Numbered from the stretch's first letter, positions 1 to 5,664 are shown. The stretch: 5,968 nucleotides of DNA from Porphyrobacter sp. (GCA_018991295.1 JAGKSZ010000090.1:1-5968); one strand, 5' to 3'. Made by a program: numbers and translations. The notes: generated by a model not told the origin, from the letters alone.

Positions 1-1
1 C

Positions 2-481
2 GAAAAGTTCGGGATGTTCCTCCCGACCGATCCCGCCAAGCGCGCCGAAGTGTTGAGCTGGGTGTTCTGGCAGGTGGCGAGTGGCCCGTTCATCGGCGGC
101 GGCCTCGGCCATTTCTACGCCTATGCGCCGGAAAAGTATGAATACCCGATCAACCGCTATGCAATGGAAACCAAGCGCATTTTCGATGTCGCAGACAAGC
201 GGCTGGCGGAAAACCGCTTTCTTGGCGGCGATGAATATTCTCTCGCAGACATCGCCAATTTCCCCTGGCTTGCACCCTTCACCACCGGCACGATCTACAA
301 TGATGCCAAGACCTTCCTGAGCATCGACGAATATCAGCACGTAGGCCGCTGGGTGAAGGAAATCGCCGCGCGCCCGGCGGTAAAGCGCGGGCGCATCGTC
401 AACAAGGTGTGGGGCGATGAAGACACCCAGCTTCGCGAGCGCCACTCAGCCACCGATTTTGCAGGCAAGCGGCTCGACTAG
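2..481 (+). CDS. yghU: Glutathione S-transferase, YghU-like (nu class), C-terminal part, 5' truncated by window
   Basis: This is the C-terminal 159 codons of a glutathione transferase. The frame is open from base 2 (E-K-F-G before the first Met), so the true start and the N-terminal thioredoxin-fold glutathione-binding domain lie left of the window. What remains is the all-helical GST C-terminal domain. Stretches such as FLPTDPAKRAEVLSWVFWQ, GGGLGHFYAYAPEKYEYPIN, GDEYSLADIA and RPAVKRGRIVN match what I remember of E. coli YghU (about 288 residues), as does the RERH-x-A-T-D-F tail. YghU-type enzymes bind two glutathione thiols and show disulfide-bond reductase and organic hydroperoxidase activity in the cytoplasm; that is family knowledge. 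The gene ends with TAG at 479-481. It is 90 bases upstream of a tRNA gene on the same strand and has no visible link to the minus-strand operon. Family assignment is firm; substrate is unknown. Confidence 0.88.
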   Translation, partial: EKFGMFLPTDPAKRAEVLSWVFWQVASGPFIGGGLGHFYAYAPEKYEYPINRYAMETKRIFDVADKRLAENRFLGGDEYSLADIANFPWLAPFTTGTIYNDAKTFLSIDEYQHVGRWVKEIAARPAVKRGRIVNKVWGDEDTQLRERHSATDFAGKRLD

Positions 482-530
482 GCTGAAGCAGGATTTGCGA
501 AAAAGCGGGCAAAGCGGTGCTTTCACCCAC

Positions 531-558
531 TTCACAACCCTGTTTCAGCCGCTATAGA
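531..558 (+). promoter_or_regulatory. Probable sigma-70-type promoter of the tRNA-Gln gene
   Basis: A TTCACA hexamer (531-536, five of six matches to TTGACA) is followed after 16 bases by TATAGA (553-558, four of six to TATAAT). Transcription would begin near 565, about seven bases before the mature tRNA 5' end, which is a typical short leader for RNase P. The position just upstream of a stable RNA gene is the main support. Confidence 0.6.
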
Positions 559-571
559 GCGCGGCTCTTGC

Positions 572-646
572 TGGGGCGTAGCCAAGCGGTAAGGCAGCGG
601 TTTTTGGTACCGCCATGCGAAGGTTCGAATCCTTCCGCCCCAGCCA
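572..646 (+). tRNA. tRNA-Gln (anticodon TTG, CCA encoded)
   Basis: A complete cloverleaf can be folded by eye. The acceptor stem TGGGGCG (572-578) pairs with CGCCCCA (636-642). The D stem GCC (581-583) pairs with GGC (593-595). The anticodon stem GCGGT (597-601) pairs with ACCGC (609-613) around the loop TTTTGGT, which places TTG at 604-606 and reads CAA glutamine codons. The T arm is GAAGG-TTCGAAT-CCTTC (619-635). The discriminator base is G643, followed by a genomically encoded CCA (644-646). A U1-A72 first pair and G73 are known identity elements for glutaminyl-tRNA synthetase, and both are present here. The gene stands alone, between the glutathione transferase gene and the gene-free stretch before the MATE gene. 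Confidence 0.97.
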
Positions 647-972
647 GTTTGCTTTAAGCGATGGAATTGAACAGGATTCTGCAGGCGGCGTCGCAGAGTT
701 CCAGCTGTCCTTAGCAACTGCCCCAATCAGCTGCCCTGCGGAAGGTAGGCCTCACCAAGAAGCTGGACCACGCTCGTGGGCGGTCTGCGGCGATGACCGC
801 TTGTGGTGAGAGACTTGCGATAAATTTGCGGACACAGGTTGCCGCCAACGGGCTGGACCATGAAACGGCTGCCGCTATCTTCGTCGAGGAGAGACGCGCC
901 TATCATCGTCAACGCGGGCATTGTGCGAACAGCTGTCGAAATGTTGAGCAGCGTTTTCTCGGAAAAATACGG
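647..972. other. Gene-free stretch between tRNA-Gln and the end of the MATE gene
   Basis: I find no supportable gene in these 326 bases. Open frames exist on both strands (plus 793-1041, minus 727-921), but neither resembles a family I know. Their third-position GC, counted by hand over these frames, is only about 60-70%, lower than expected in this GC-rich setting, and neither has a good ribosome binding site. The two neighbouring transcripts (tRNA on plus, MATE operon on minus) converge here, so terminators would be expected. The only hairpin I see is a weak AT-rich one, TTTTC-TCG-GAAAA at 954-966. A nine-base word GCTGGACCA occurs at 762-770 and 852-860, which is compatible with chance. 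The stretch could be degenerate ancestral sequence. Confidence 0.5.
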
Positions 973-2361
973 TCATCGCCAACTCGTGAGCGCCACCGCC
1001 GCCGCAGTCCCGAGCCCCATCACAACCATCGCGGAAGCTGAAAGCAGGAACACGCTCTCAGCCGCAGCGCCCGGTCCGAGAACCAGCGAGCCGCCGGCAA
1101 CGATAATCCCGAACCGCGCCGCTTGTGCAAGAATGACGCCGCCCATGCGCCCTGCCCCCTGCGCGGCGAAATAGAGGCACAGGCCAAGACCGAAGAACCC
1201 GAACCCATAGCCCGCGATCCCCAGATAGGCATAAGCCGCCTCCCGCACTGGCTCGGCGTTCGTAAACAAATCGGCCCACAGACCGGGCATCCAGGCCATC
1301 ACGAAGCCGATCAGGGCTAGCACCGCAAAGGCTATCCCGCCCGATGTCCACGCGACTTTGCGGGCTCGCGCAAGGTTGCCCGCCCCCAGCGCGGTTCCGA
1401 CCATCGGCACCGAGGCGACCCCGACCGAGAAAGCGATGGGGATAAGCAGGAACTCCAGCCTCACCCCGATCCCGTACCCCGCCAAGGCTTCCGGCCCCAC
1501 TTCCGCAACGAGCCGGGTCAGCACCAGCACCGAGCCGACTGAGAACAGCGGGGAGAGCATGGCGATGCACCCCACCCGCAGGAGGGCCGCGAAATGGGAA
1601 GACTTGATTGCGCTCGCATCAAACCTCAGGCCAACCGCAGTGCGGCTTGATCCCAAATAGCCAAGCAGGAACAGCGCCGCCGTCCAGAAGGCCGCCACTT
1701 GGCCCAAGGCCACACCTGCCATCCCCAGCCTCGGCAACGGCCCTATGCCAAGGCCGAAGGCCCCGCCCACTGCCACCTGCAACAGCCCAGCGACAAGCAG
1801 CGTCGCTGCAGGCACGCCCATATTCCCCGATCCGCGCAGGATCGAGGACAGCGTATTGGCCAGCCAGATGCCGGGGATCGCCAAAGCCGCAACATTCGAG
1901 AAGGCGAGCGCCTGATCCAGCACAGCCCCGCTCCCGCCGAGGGCGCTGAAGATCGGCTCTCCCAGGCCACGAACCAGCAGCGCCAGCGTCAGGCCAAGGG
2001 CGATGGCGATGGCCACCGCGCAAAGCGCAAGACCGCGCGCCGCCTCAATGTTTCCCGCACCCAGCGCGCGGCTGATGGCGCCGGAAATCGTGCCGCCCAT
2101 CGCGCCTGCCGATAGCATCTGCATCAACATGAAGATCGGAAAGGCGAGTGCGATCCCTCCCAGCGCCGCCACGCCAAGGCTGCCGACATAGGCCGTCTCG
2201 GCAATCGAGACGACGGCGGATGAACCAAGCGCAATCAGATTGGGCAAGGTCAGCAGCAGCAGCGTCGGGACGACCGGCCCTGACCGCAGCATGGCGGCGC
2301 GCTTGTCAGCAGGCATAGCGGCCACGGCGGCGGGGTTTTGCGAGGGGACCGGCGACGTCAT
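973..2361 (-). CDS. MATE family multidrug/metabolite efflux transporter
   Basis: This is a 462-residue polytopic inner-membrane protein of the MATE (NorM/DinF-like) superfamily, a length typical of the family with its 12 transmembrane helices. Such carriers export cationic drugs, metabolites or flavonoid-like compounds in exchange for Na+ or H+. The two pseudo-symmetric halves are visible: SRALGAGNIEAARG (about residues 97-110) in the first half and TALGAGNLARARK (323-335) in the second. Other family signatures are LPNLIALGSS (39-48), AETAYVGSLGVAALGG (54-69) and ILRGSGNMGVPA (174-185). The usual TM1 acidic residue appears to be Glu55 rather than Asp. I chose the ATG at 2361 because an upstream extension to 2517 would run through the preceding microprotein gene in another frame and adds non-membrane sequence. 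No strong Shine-Dalgarno precedes 2361; Met codons at 2316 and 2292 are alternatives. It is the last gene of the five-gene set, 34 bases after the microprotein. The substrate is unknown; export of a product or toxic intermediate of the pathway is inference. Confidence 0.9.
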   Translation of the reverse strand: MTSPVPSQNPAAVAAMPADKRAAMLRSGPVVPTLLLLTLPNLIALGSSAVVSIAETAYVGSLGVAALGGIALAFPIFMLMQMLSAGAMGGTISGAISRALGAGNIEAARGLALCAVAIAIALGLTLALLVRGLGEPIFSALGGSGAVLDQALAFSNVAALAIPGIWLANTLSSILRGSGNMGVPAATLLVAGLLQVAVGGAFGLGIGPLPRLGMAGVALGQVAAFWTAALFLLGYLGSSRTAVGLRFDASAIKSSHFAALLRVGCIAMLSPLFSVGSVLVLTRLVAEVGPEALAGYGIGVRLEFLLIPIAFSVGVASVPMVGTALGAGNLARARKVAWTSGGIAFAVLALIGFVMAWMPGLWADLFTNAEPVREAAYAYLGIAGYGFGFFGLGLCLYFAAQGAGRMGGVILAQAARFGIIVAGGSLVLGPGAAAESVFLLSASAMVVMGLGTAAAVALTSWR

Positions 2362-2395
2362 ATCGCATTCGCTTGCCCAGCCGAGACGCCTGTCG

Positions 2396-2545
2396 TCAAT
2401 CTCTGATGCCGCCGTTTTGCTCGCGGGCCTCCAGCTCACGGACCCGCGCCTCCAATGCGCGAAGCCGAGCGCGATCGCCTTCAGCCGGATCGAAGGCCGC
2501 ATCCATTGCTGTGACAAACCCCGCGAGGCGCTGCCAGATCGACAT
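2396..2545 (-). CDS. Small coiled-coil protein (49 aa), unknown function
   Basis: This short gene encodes a 49-residue protein of no recognised family. The first 20 residues (MSIWQRLAGFVTAMDAAFDP) form a moderately hydrophobic, possibly amphipathic segment with Trp4. Residues about 22-42 are rich in Arg, Glu, Leu and Ala, with Leu28, Leu31, Val35 and Leu38 spaced like coiled-coil core positions. The start at 2545 is supported by AAGGA at 2560-2556, ten bases upstream; an in-frame upstream ATG at 2632 would extend into the crotonase gene and lacks that support. The gene lies 25 bases after the crotonase stop and 34 before the MATE start, so it fits the spacing of the operon. It might be a membrane-associated or oligomerising accessory peptide of the neighbouring proteins, but that is a guess. 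Third-position GC and operon position argue that it is translated. Confidence 0.68.
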   Translation of the reverse strand: MSIWQRLAGFVTAMDAAFDPAEGDRARLRALEARVRELEAREQNGGIRD

Positions 2546-2570
2546 TTTGCCGCTATCCTTCTGCACGGCC

Positions 2571-3356
2571 CTAGCGCCCCTGAAACACGGCGGCGCGGCG
2601 TTCGAGGAAGGACTGGATGCCCTCCGCCGCATCCTGGCTATCTAGCACCTTGGCCTTGATCTCCGGGATCACGCCAATCGCGGCCCTCTCGCCCGCCTCG
2701 ATGAACTTGCGGCCTGCGGTCTTGGTCACCCGGATGCCGAGCGGGGCGTTGGCGGCGATGATGCGGGCAAGTTCCATTGCGCGGACCGTCTGTTCGCCCG
2801 GCTCCACCACTTCCTGCACCAGCCCGATGCGATAGGCCTCGGCCGCGCTGAATTCGTCGCAAAGCAGCAGGTGATACATCGCGTTGCCCCACCCGGCGCG
2901 GGTGATGTAGCGGAAATGCGCGCCGCCCAGCGGGGCGATCCCGCGCTTGGCTTCCATCTGGCAGAACCGCGCATCGCTTGCCGCGACGACAATATCGCCT
3001 GCCAGCATCAGCTCGATCCCGATCGTGTAGCAGATGCCCTGCACCGCGGTGACGATCGGCTTGGTGCACTGATTGGCAAGGCCGAAGGGATCGATATTGC
3101 CTTCAGGGTCAGGCTTGACTGTGGCGGTCGGCCCGAAGAATTTGGGCATATCGAGGCCTGCGGTGAACGCGCTGCCCTCGGCACACAGCACACCGACCCA
3201 CAGATCATCGTCGTTTTCCAGCAGGGTCAGCGCGTCAGACAGCTGCGCCATCATTTCGGGGCTGAAGGCATTCTTCTTGGCCGGATTGTCGATCACGATT
3301 GTGAGGATGTGGTCTTCGCGTTCGGTGCGCACGCAGCCTTGGGTCGCTTCAGTCAT
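2571..3356 (-). CDS. Enoyl-CoA hydratase/isomerase (crotonase) family protein
   Basis: This is a full-length crotonase-fold protein (261-262 residues). Crotonases act on acyl-CoA thioesters in the cytoplasm, most often hydrating a 2-enoyl-CoA, but the family also contains isomerases, hydrolases and C-C lyases. Numbering from the first Met, the oxyanion-hole strand AFTAGLDM is at 64-71 and the second element GICYTIGIELMLAGDI at 108-123. Glu116 and Glu136 (in FCQMEAKRG) align with the two catalytic glutamates of mitochondrial enoyl-CoA hydratase (Glu144 and Glu164), so hydration chemistry is possible. The usual GGG loop is replaced by T-I-G, so the position of the rat oxyanion glycine (Gly141) is Ile113. 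I recall this variant in sphingomonad paralogues, so it is probably a subfamily trait. Two adjacent ATG codons (3359 and 3356) are possible starts; the second has better spacing to the ribosome site. The gene starts about 25 bases after the isomerase-like gene. The substrate is unknown. Confidence 0.9.
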   Translation of the reverse strand: MTEATQGCVRTEREDHILTIVIDNPAKKNAFSPEMMAQLSDALTLLENDDDLWVGVLCAEGSAFTAGLDMPKFFGPTATVKPDPEGNIDPFGLANQCTKPIVTAVQGICYTIGIELMLAGDIVVAASDARFCQMEAKRGIAPLGGAHFRYITRAGWGNAMYHLLLCDEFSAAEAYRIGLVQEVVEPGEQTVRAMELARIIAANAPLGIRVTKTAGRKFIEAGERAAIGVIPEIKAKVLDSQDAAEGIQSFLERRAAVFQGR

Positions 3357-3363
3357 CATGTCT

Positions 3364-3368
3364 CTCCC
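3364..3368 (-). promoter_or_regulatory. Ribosome binding site choosing between two tandem ATG starts of the crotonase gene
   Basis: On the minus strand GGGAG at 3368-3364 lies four bases before the ATG at 3359 but seven bases before the ATG at 3356. The second ATG therefore has the more usual spacing, which is why the crotonase is given from 3356. The proteins differ by one Met only. Confidence 0.55.
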
Positions 3369-3382
3369 GTCGTCGGCGCCGT

Positions 3383-4000
3383 TCAGGCAGAAACCGTTTC
3401 GGCCAGCAATTCCTCGATCTGGCCGAGCCGTTCCTTGCCGAAGAACATCTCCTCACCGACAAAGAAGCTCGGGATGCCGAACACTCCCCGCGCCACGGCA
3501 GCATCGGTATTGGCGGCAAGCTCTCCCTTGATTTCGGGCGTGGCGGAGAGTGCGAGAAGCGCCGCGCCGTCGATCCCGGCACGGTTCAGCACGGCGAGGA
3601 ACACCTCGGAATCGTCCAGCTTTTCGCCATCCTCCCACATCCCGCGCAGCACCGCATCGAGATAGGCATCCGCCACGCCCATGTGCTGGGCGGCGACCAT
3701 CCCGCGCATCAGTGCCAGCGTGTTGACAGGGAAATGCGGGTTCATACGGAAAGCGGTCAGGCCATGGCGCTTGACGAAACGGGCCAGTTCCAAATGCTCG
3801 TAATCGAGCTTGCCCTTGATCCCGGCAAAGGCGTTGAAGGGCGCCTGATTGCCCGTCAGCTTGAAAATCCCGCCCAGCAGGCAAGGGATCAGCTTGATCT
3901 CGGCCCCGTGGCGGGCGGCGATACCGGGCAGCACCTTCAGTGCGAGATAGGCGTTGGGGCTGCCGAAGTCGAAGATCACATCGATGCGGGGGGCGGTCAT
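3383..4000 (-). CDS. 2-hydroxychromene-2-carboxylate isomerase-like protein (kappa-class GST / DsbA fold)
   Basis: This 205-residue protein belongs to the DsbA-like thioredoxin-fold group that includes NahD, the glutathione-dependent isomerase of naphthalene breakdown, and kappa-class glutathione transferases. The N-terminal motif FDFGSPNAYLA (10-20) carries Ser14, which corresponds to the glutathione-activating serine (no CxxC is present, so it is not a disulfide oxidoreductase). NPHFPVNTLALMRG (87-100) matches the family's substrate-side loop. GIPSFFV (175-181) supplies the cis-proline that contacts glutathione, and FFGKERL (186-192) is the usual C-terminal signature. The length is the family norm. 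An ATG start at 4000 is preceded by GAGGAG six bases upstream, and this site overlaps the stop codon of the SDR-like gene, with only ten bases between the genes. The family assignment is firm, but a role in aromatic-ring breakdown is inference: no ring dioxygenase or aldolase is visible here. Glutathione-dependent isomerisation or conjugation is the best general prediction. Confidence 0.87.
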   Translation of the reverse strand: MTAPRIDVIFDFGSPNAYLALKVLPGIAARHGAEIKLIPCLLGGIFKLTGNQAPFNAFAGIKGKLDYEHLELARFVKRHGLTAFRMNPHFPVNTLALMRGMVAAQHMGVADAYLDAVLRGMWEDGEKLDDSEVFLAVLNRAGIDGAALLALSATPEIKGELAANTDAAVARGVFGIPSFFVGEEMFFGKERLGQIEELLAETVSA

Positions 4001-4006
4001 GGCGGG

Positions 4007-4012
4007 CTCCTC
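4007..4012 (-). promoter_or_regulatory. Ribosome binding site overlapping the upstream stop codon
   Basis: GAGGAG (4012-4007) lies six bases before the ATG of the isomerase-like gene and shares bases with the TGA stop (4013-4011) of the SDR-like gene. Ribosomes finishing the first gene would sit on this site, so translational coupling of the two proteins is likely. Confidence 0.75.
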
Positions 4013-4754
4013 ACCAGGTTTCGCGCCAGGGGCGCAGGTCGAGTTCGTGGGTCCAGGCGGATCGCTGCTGCCGATGGAGCATCACGTAATTGCGGGCGAT
4101 TTCGTCGGGCTTGAGGATCAGATCCTCGTCAAGCAGCGGCTGCACATCGTCAAAACGGGTACGGGTGAAGGTGCCGTCAATGGCCCCGTCGCAGATCACG
4201 TGGGCGACATGGATGCCCTGCGGCCCCAGCTCGCGCGCCATCGATTGCGCCACGGCGCGCAGGCCATTCTTGGCAGCAGCAAAGGCGGCGAGGTTTTCGC
4301 GGCCCCTGATGCTGGCGGTCGCGCCGGTGAAGATCACCGTGCCCTTCCCACGCGGCACCATCACCCGCGCCGCCTCACGCCCGGCGAGGAAGCCGGCAAA
4401 GCACGCCATCTCCCACACCTTGGTGAAGACCCGCGCGGTGGTTTCGCGGATCGGGAATTGGACGTTGGCGCCGATGTTGAAAACGACCACGTTGATGGGG
4501 CCGATATCCCGCTCGATCATGGCGAACAGTTCGGCGGTTTCCTCTTCCGAGCGGGCGTCGACCCCAAAGGCATGGGCTGTTCCGCCCTCGGCGCGGATCG
4601 AGTCCACCAACGCTTCAAGCTGGGCAAGATTGCGGGCGCGGCGCGTGACGCACACGGTCATGCCTTCAGCGGCAAAGGCGCGGGCAATCGCCCCGCCCAC
4701 GCCGTCGCCTGCGCCGATGACGAGGCAGACTTCTGGAGATGATGATTGCGGCAA
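4011..4754 (-). CDS. Divergent SDR-family protein with degenerate catalytic tetrad, TTG start
   Basis: This 247-residue protein has the Rossmann fold of short-chain dehydrogenases and is the first gene of the minus-strand operon. The cofactor loop reads GAGDGVG (14-20) in place of TGxxxGIG. The structural NNAG motif is NIGAN (93-97). By aligning FTGATASIRG (142-151) and FAAAK (158-162) to the usual SS...YxxxK pattern, the catalytic Ser maps to Ala145, the Tyr to Phe158 and the Asn to about Ala117; only Lys162 is kept. The ending WTHELDLRPW (234-243) resembles a set of proteobacterial SDR-like proteins that, as I recall, share these changes, so decay of this one copy is unlikely. It may bind NAD(P) or a CoA-linked ligand without classical dehydrogenase chemistry. 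The start is TTG at 4754, since the first internal Met is at residue 32, inside the Rossmann fold, and a strong ribosome site lies just upstream. Neighbours suggest a role next to acyl-CoA and glutathione chemistry. Confidence 0.85.
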   Translation of the reverse strand: MPQSSSPEVCLVIGAGDGVGGAIARAFAAEGMTVCVTRRARNLAQLEALVDSIRAEGGTAHAFGVDARSEEETAELFAMIERDIGPINVVVFNIGANVQFPIRETTARVFTKVWEMACFAGFLAGREAARVMVPRGKGTVIFTGATASIRGRENLAAFAAAKNGLRAVAQSMARELGPQGIHVAHVICDGAIDGTFTRTRFDDVQPLLDEDLILKPDEIARNYVMLHRQQRSAWTHELDLRPWRETW

Positions 4755-4759
4755 TTGGG

Positions 4760-4767
4760 CCTCCCTT
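4760..4767 (-). promoter_or_regulatory. Strong ribosome binding site supporting the TTG start
   Basis: On the minus strand AAGGGAGG (4767-4760) precedes the TTG at 4754 with a five-base gap. No ATG or GTG start gives a complete Rossmann N-terminus, so this site decides the start. It also nearly coincides with the predicted transcription start, leaving a very short leader. Confidence 0.72.
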
Positions 4768-4794
4768 GACGTTCTGTATGACGTTCATCATATT
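4766..4794 (+). promoter_or_regulatory. Predicted promoter of the plus-strand SDR-oxidoreductase operon
   Basis: TTGACG (4766-4771, five of six matches to TTGACA) is followed after 17 bases by CATATT (4789-4794, four of six to TATAAT). Transcription would start near 4801, giving a leader of about 49 bases before the ATG at 4850. The start point falls on the -35 element of the opposing promoter. Confidence 0.52.
4767..4788. promoter_or_regulatory. Candidate operator: TGACGTTC direct repeat with ATGA-N3-TCAT dyad
   Basis: TGACGTTC occurs at 4767-4774 and again at 4779-4786, a 12-base period that places the copies roughly one helical turn apart. The second copy sits in a small dyad, ATGA-CGT-TCAT (4778-4788), and a further inverted CGTCA is at 4798-4802. 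The repeats overlap the -35 and spacer of the plus promoter and the -10 of the minus promoter, so a protein bound here could block both. No regulator gene is in the window, so the binding protein is unknown. Confidence 0.4.
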
Positions 4795-4803
4795 GATCGT
4801 CAA
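4775..4803 (-). promoter_or_regulatory. Predicted promoter of the five-gene minus-strand operon
   Basis: Read on the minus strand, TTGACG (4803-4798) is followed after 17 bases by CATACA (4780-4775, three of six matches to TATAAT). Transcription would start near 4768, about 14 bases before the TTG start codon. The -35 element is strong and the -10 is poor, which suits a regulated promoter. It occupies almost the same bases as the plus-strand promoter. Confidence 0.5.
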
Positions 4804-4849
4804 GAGCCCGGCGATCCAGCAGGGCGATCAAGTGCAAAGGATCATCACC

Positions 4850-5647
4850 ATGCCCGTCGCCATCGTCACCGGCGCTTCTTCAGGGATCGGCAAGGCCACC
4901 GCCGAGGCGCTCGCACGCGCAGGTTACCGGGTTTACGGCACAAGCCGCAAAGGCGGTGCGGCAAGTGGCGGGGTCACGATGCTGGCCTGCGAGGTTACCG
5001 ATCAGGCCTCGGTCGATGCGCTGATTGCCCGTGTGCTGGACGAGGCCGGGCGGGTTGATCTGCTGGTCAACAACGCCGGAATCGGGTTGATAGGCGGGGC
5101 AGAGGAATCCTCGCTTGCGCAGGTGCAGGCGCTGTTCGATGTCAATTTCTACGGGGCGGTGCGAATGATCAACGCCGTGCTGCCGGTGATGCGTCGGCAG
5201 GGCGCAGGCCGGATCCTCAACGTCAGTTCCGCCCTCGGGATCGCGGCGGGGCCCTACCTTGCGCATTATTCGGCCAGCAAATACGCGCTGGAGGGATACT
5301 CCGAAGCGCTCGACCATGAAGTGCGCGGCTTTGGCGTGCGTGTCTCGCTGGTCGAGCCTGCCTATACCCGCACTTCGATGGAGGCGAATTCATCGCAAGG
5401 GGACCGGCCGCTGCCCGAATATGCGGAAATCAGCGCACAGATGTATGCGCTGAATGCCGAATTTCTGGAGAAGGGCGATGATCCATCGGTGGTCGCCGAT
5501 ACGATCGTGCGCGCCGCGCAGGATGCGGCGCCCCGCATCCGCTACCCCGCCGGAAAAGTGGCAAAGCAAATCAGCCTGTTGCGCCGAATTTTGCCGGCCA
5601 GCATGTTCGACAAGGCGCTGCGCAAGAACCTCGGCCTGCCCGCCTGA
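4850..5647 (+). CDS. Classical SDR family NADP-dependent oxidoreductase
   Basis: This is a 265-residue classical short-chain dehydrogenase with every key motif intact: cofactor loop TGASSGIG (7-14), NNAG (74-77), Asn99, and the catalytic Ser127, Tyr140 and Lys144 (in YSASK). Arg33 after the second strand (GTSRKG, 30-35) points to NADP(H) rather than NAD(H). The C-terminal section after about residue 230 carries a basic, hydrophobic tail (KQISLLRRILPASMF) of the kind seen in retinol-dehydrogenase-like bacterial SDRs that reduce or oxidise lipophilic carbonyls and alcohols; substrate is not predictable. I chose ATG 4850 because AAGGA (4837-4841) lies eight bases upstream and the protein then begins right before the first Rossmann strand; an earlier in-frame ATG at 4739 would run through the promoter region. 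It is transcribed divergently from the five-gene operon and is followed 17 bases later by the quinone-oxidoreductase-like gene. Confidence 0.92.
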   Translation: MPVAIVTGASSGIGKATAEALARAGYRVYGTSRKGGAASGGVTMLACEVTDQASVDALIARVLDEAGRVDLLVNNAGIGLIGGAEESSLAQVQALFDVNFYGAVRMINAVLPVMRRQGAGRILNVSSALGIAAGPYLAHYSASKYALEGYSEALDHEVRGFGVRVSLVEPAYTRTSMEANSSQGDRPLPEYAEISAQMYALNAEFLEKGDDPSVVADTIVRAAQDAAPRIRYPAGKVAKQISLLRRILPASMFDKALRKNLGLPA

Positions 5648-5664
5648 TCAGGAAGCACCCTGCC

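Noticed and set aside
511..523. Small hairpin AAAGC-GGT-GCTTT after the glutathione transferase gene
   Set aside because: Only five base pairs, two of them G-C, and no U-run follows; too weak to call a terminator.
532..726. 64-codon open frame on the minus strand across the tRNA, containing a GWGGRIRTF-like peptide
   Set aside because: It is the antisense of the tRNA-Gln gene; this peptide pattern is a known false translation of tRNA complements.
762..860. Nine-base repeat GCTGGACCA at 762-770 and 852-860
   Set aside because: A single nine-base match in about 330 bases is within chance expectation and nothing else around it is repeated.
727..975. Open frame of about 80 codons directly after the MATE TGA and in the same frame, as if by stop readthrough
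   Set aside because: The product resembles nothing I know, its third-position GC is lower than expected for a gene here, and MATE proteins normally end at this point. A chance open frame is the simpler reading.
793..1041. 82-codon plus-strand open frame after the tRNA
   Set aside because: No ribosome site, low third-position GC, no recognisable family, and it runs antisense into the MATE gene.
2362..2517. 52-residue N-terminal extension of the MATE protein
   Set aside because: It overlaps the better supported microprotein gene in another frame and is not membrane-like; MATE proteins begin shortly before TM1.
2871..3665. 264-codon plus-strand open frame opposite the crotonase and isomerase-like genes
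   Set aside because: It is antisense to two clear protein families and spans their boundary; long antisense frames are usual in GC-rich DNA.
3954..4742. 262-codon plus-strand open frame opposite the divergent SDR gene
   Set aside because: Antisense shadow of a clear SDR-fold gene, with no family resemblance of its own.
4739..4849. 37-residue N-terminal extension of the plus-strand SDR
   Set aside because: It would be translated from inside the opposing gene and through the promoter block; ATG 4850 has a good ribosome site and the expected Rossmann start.
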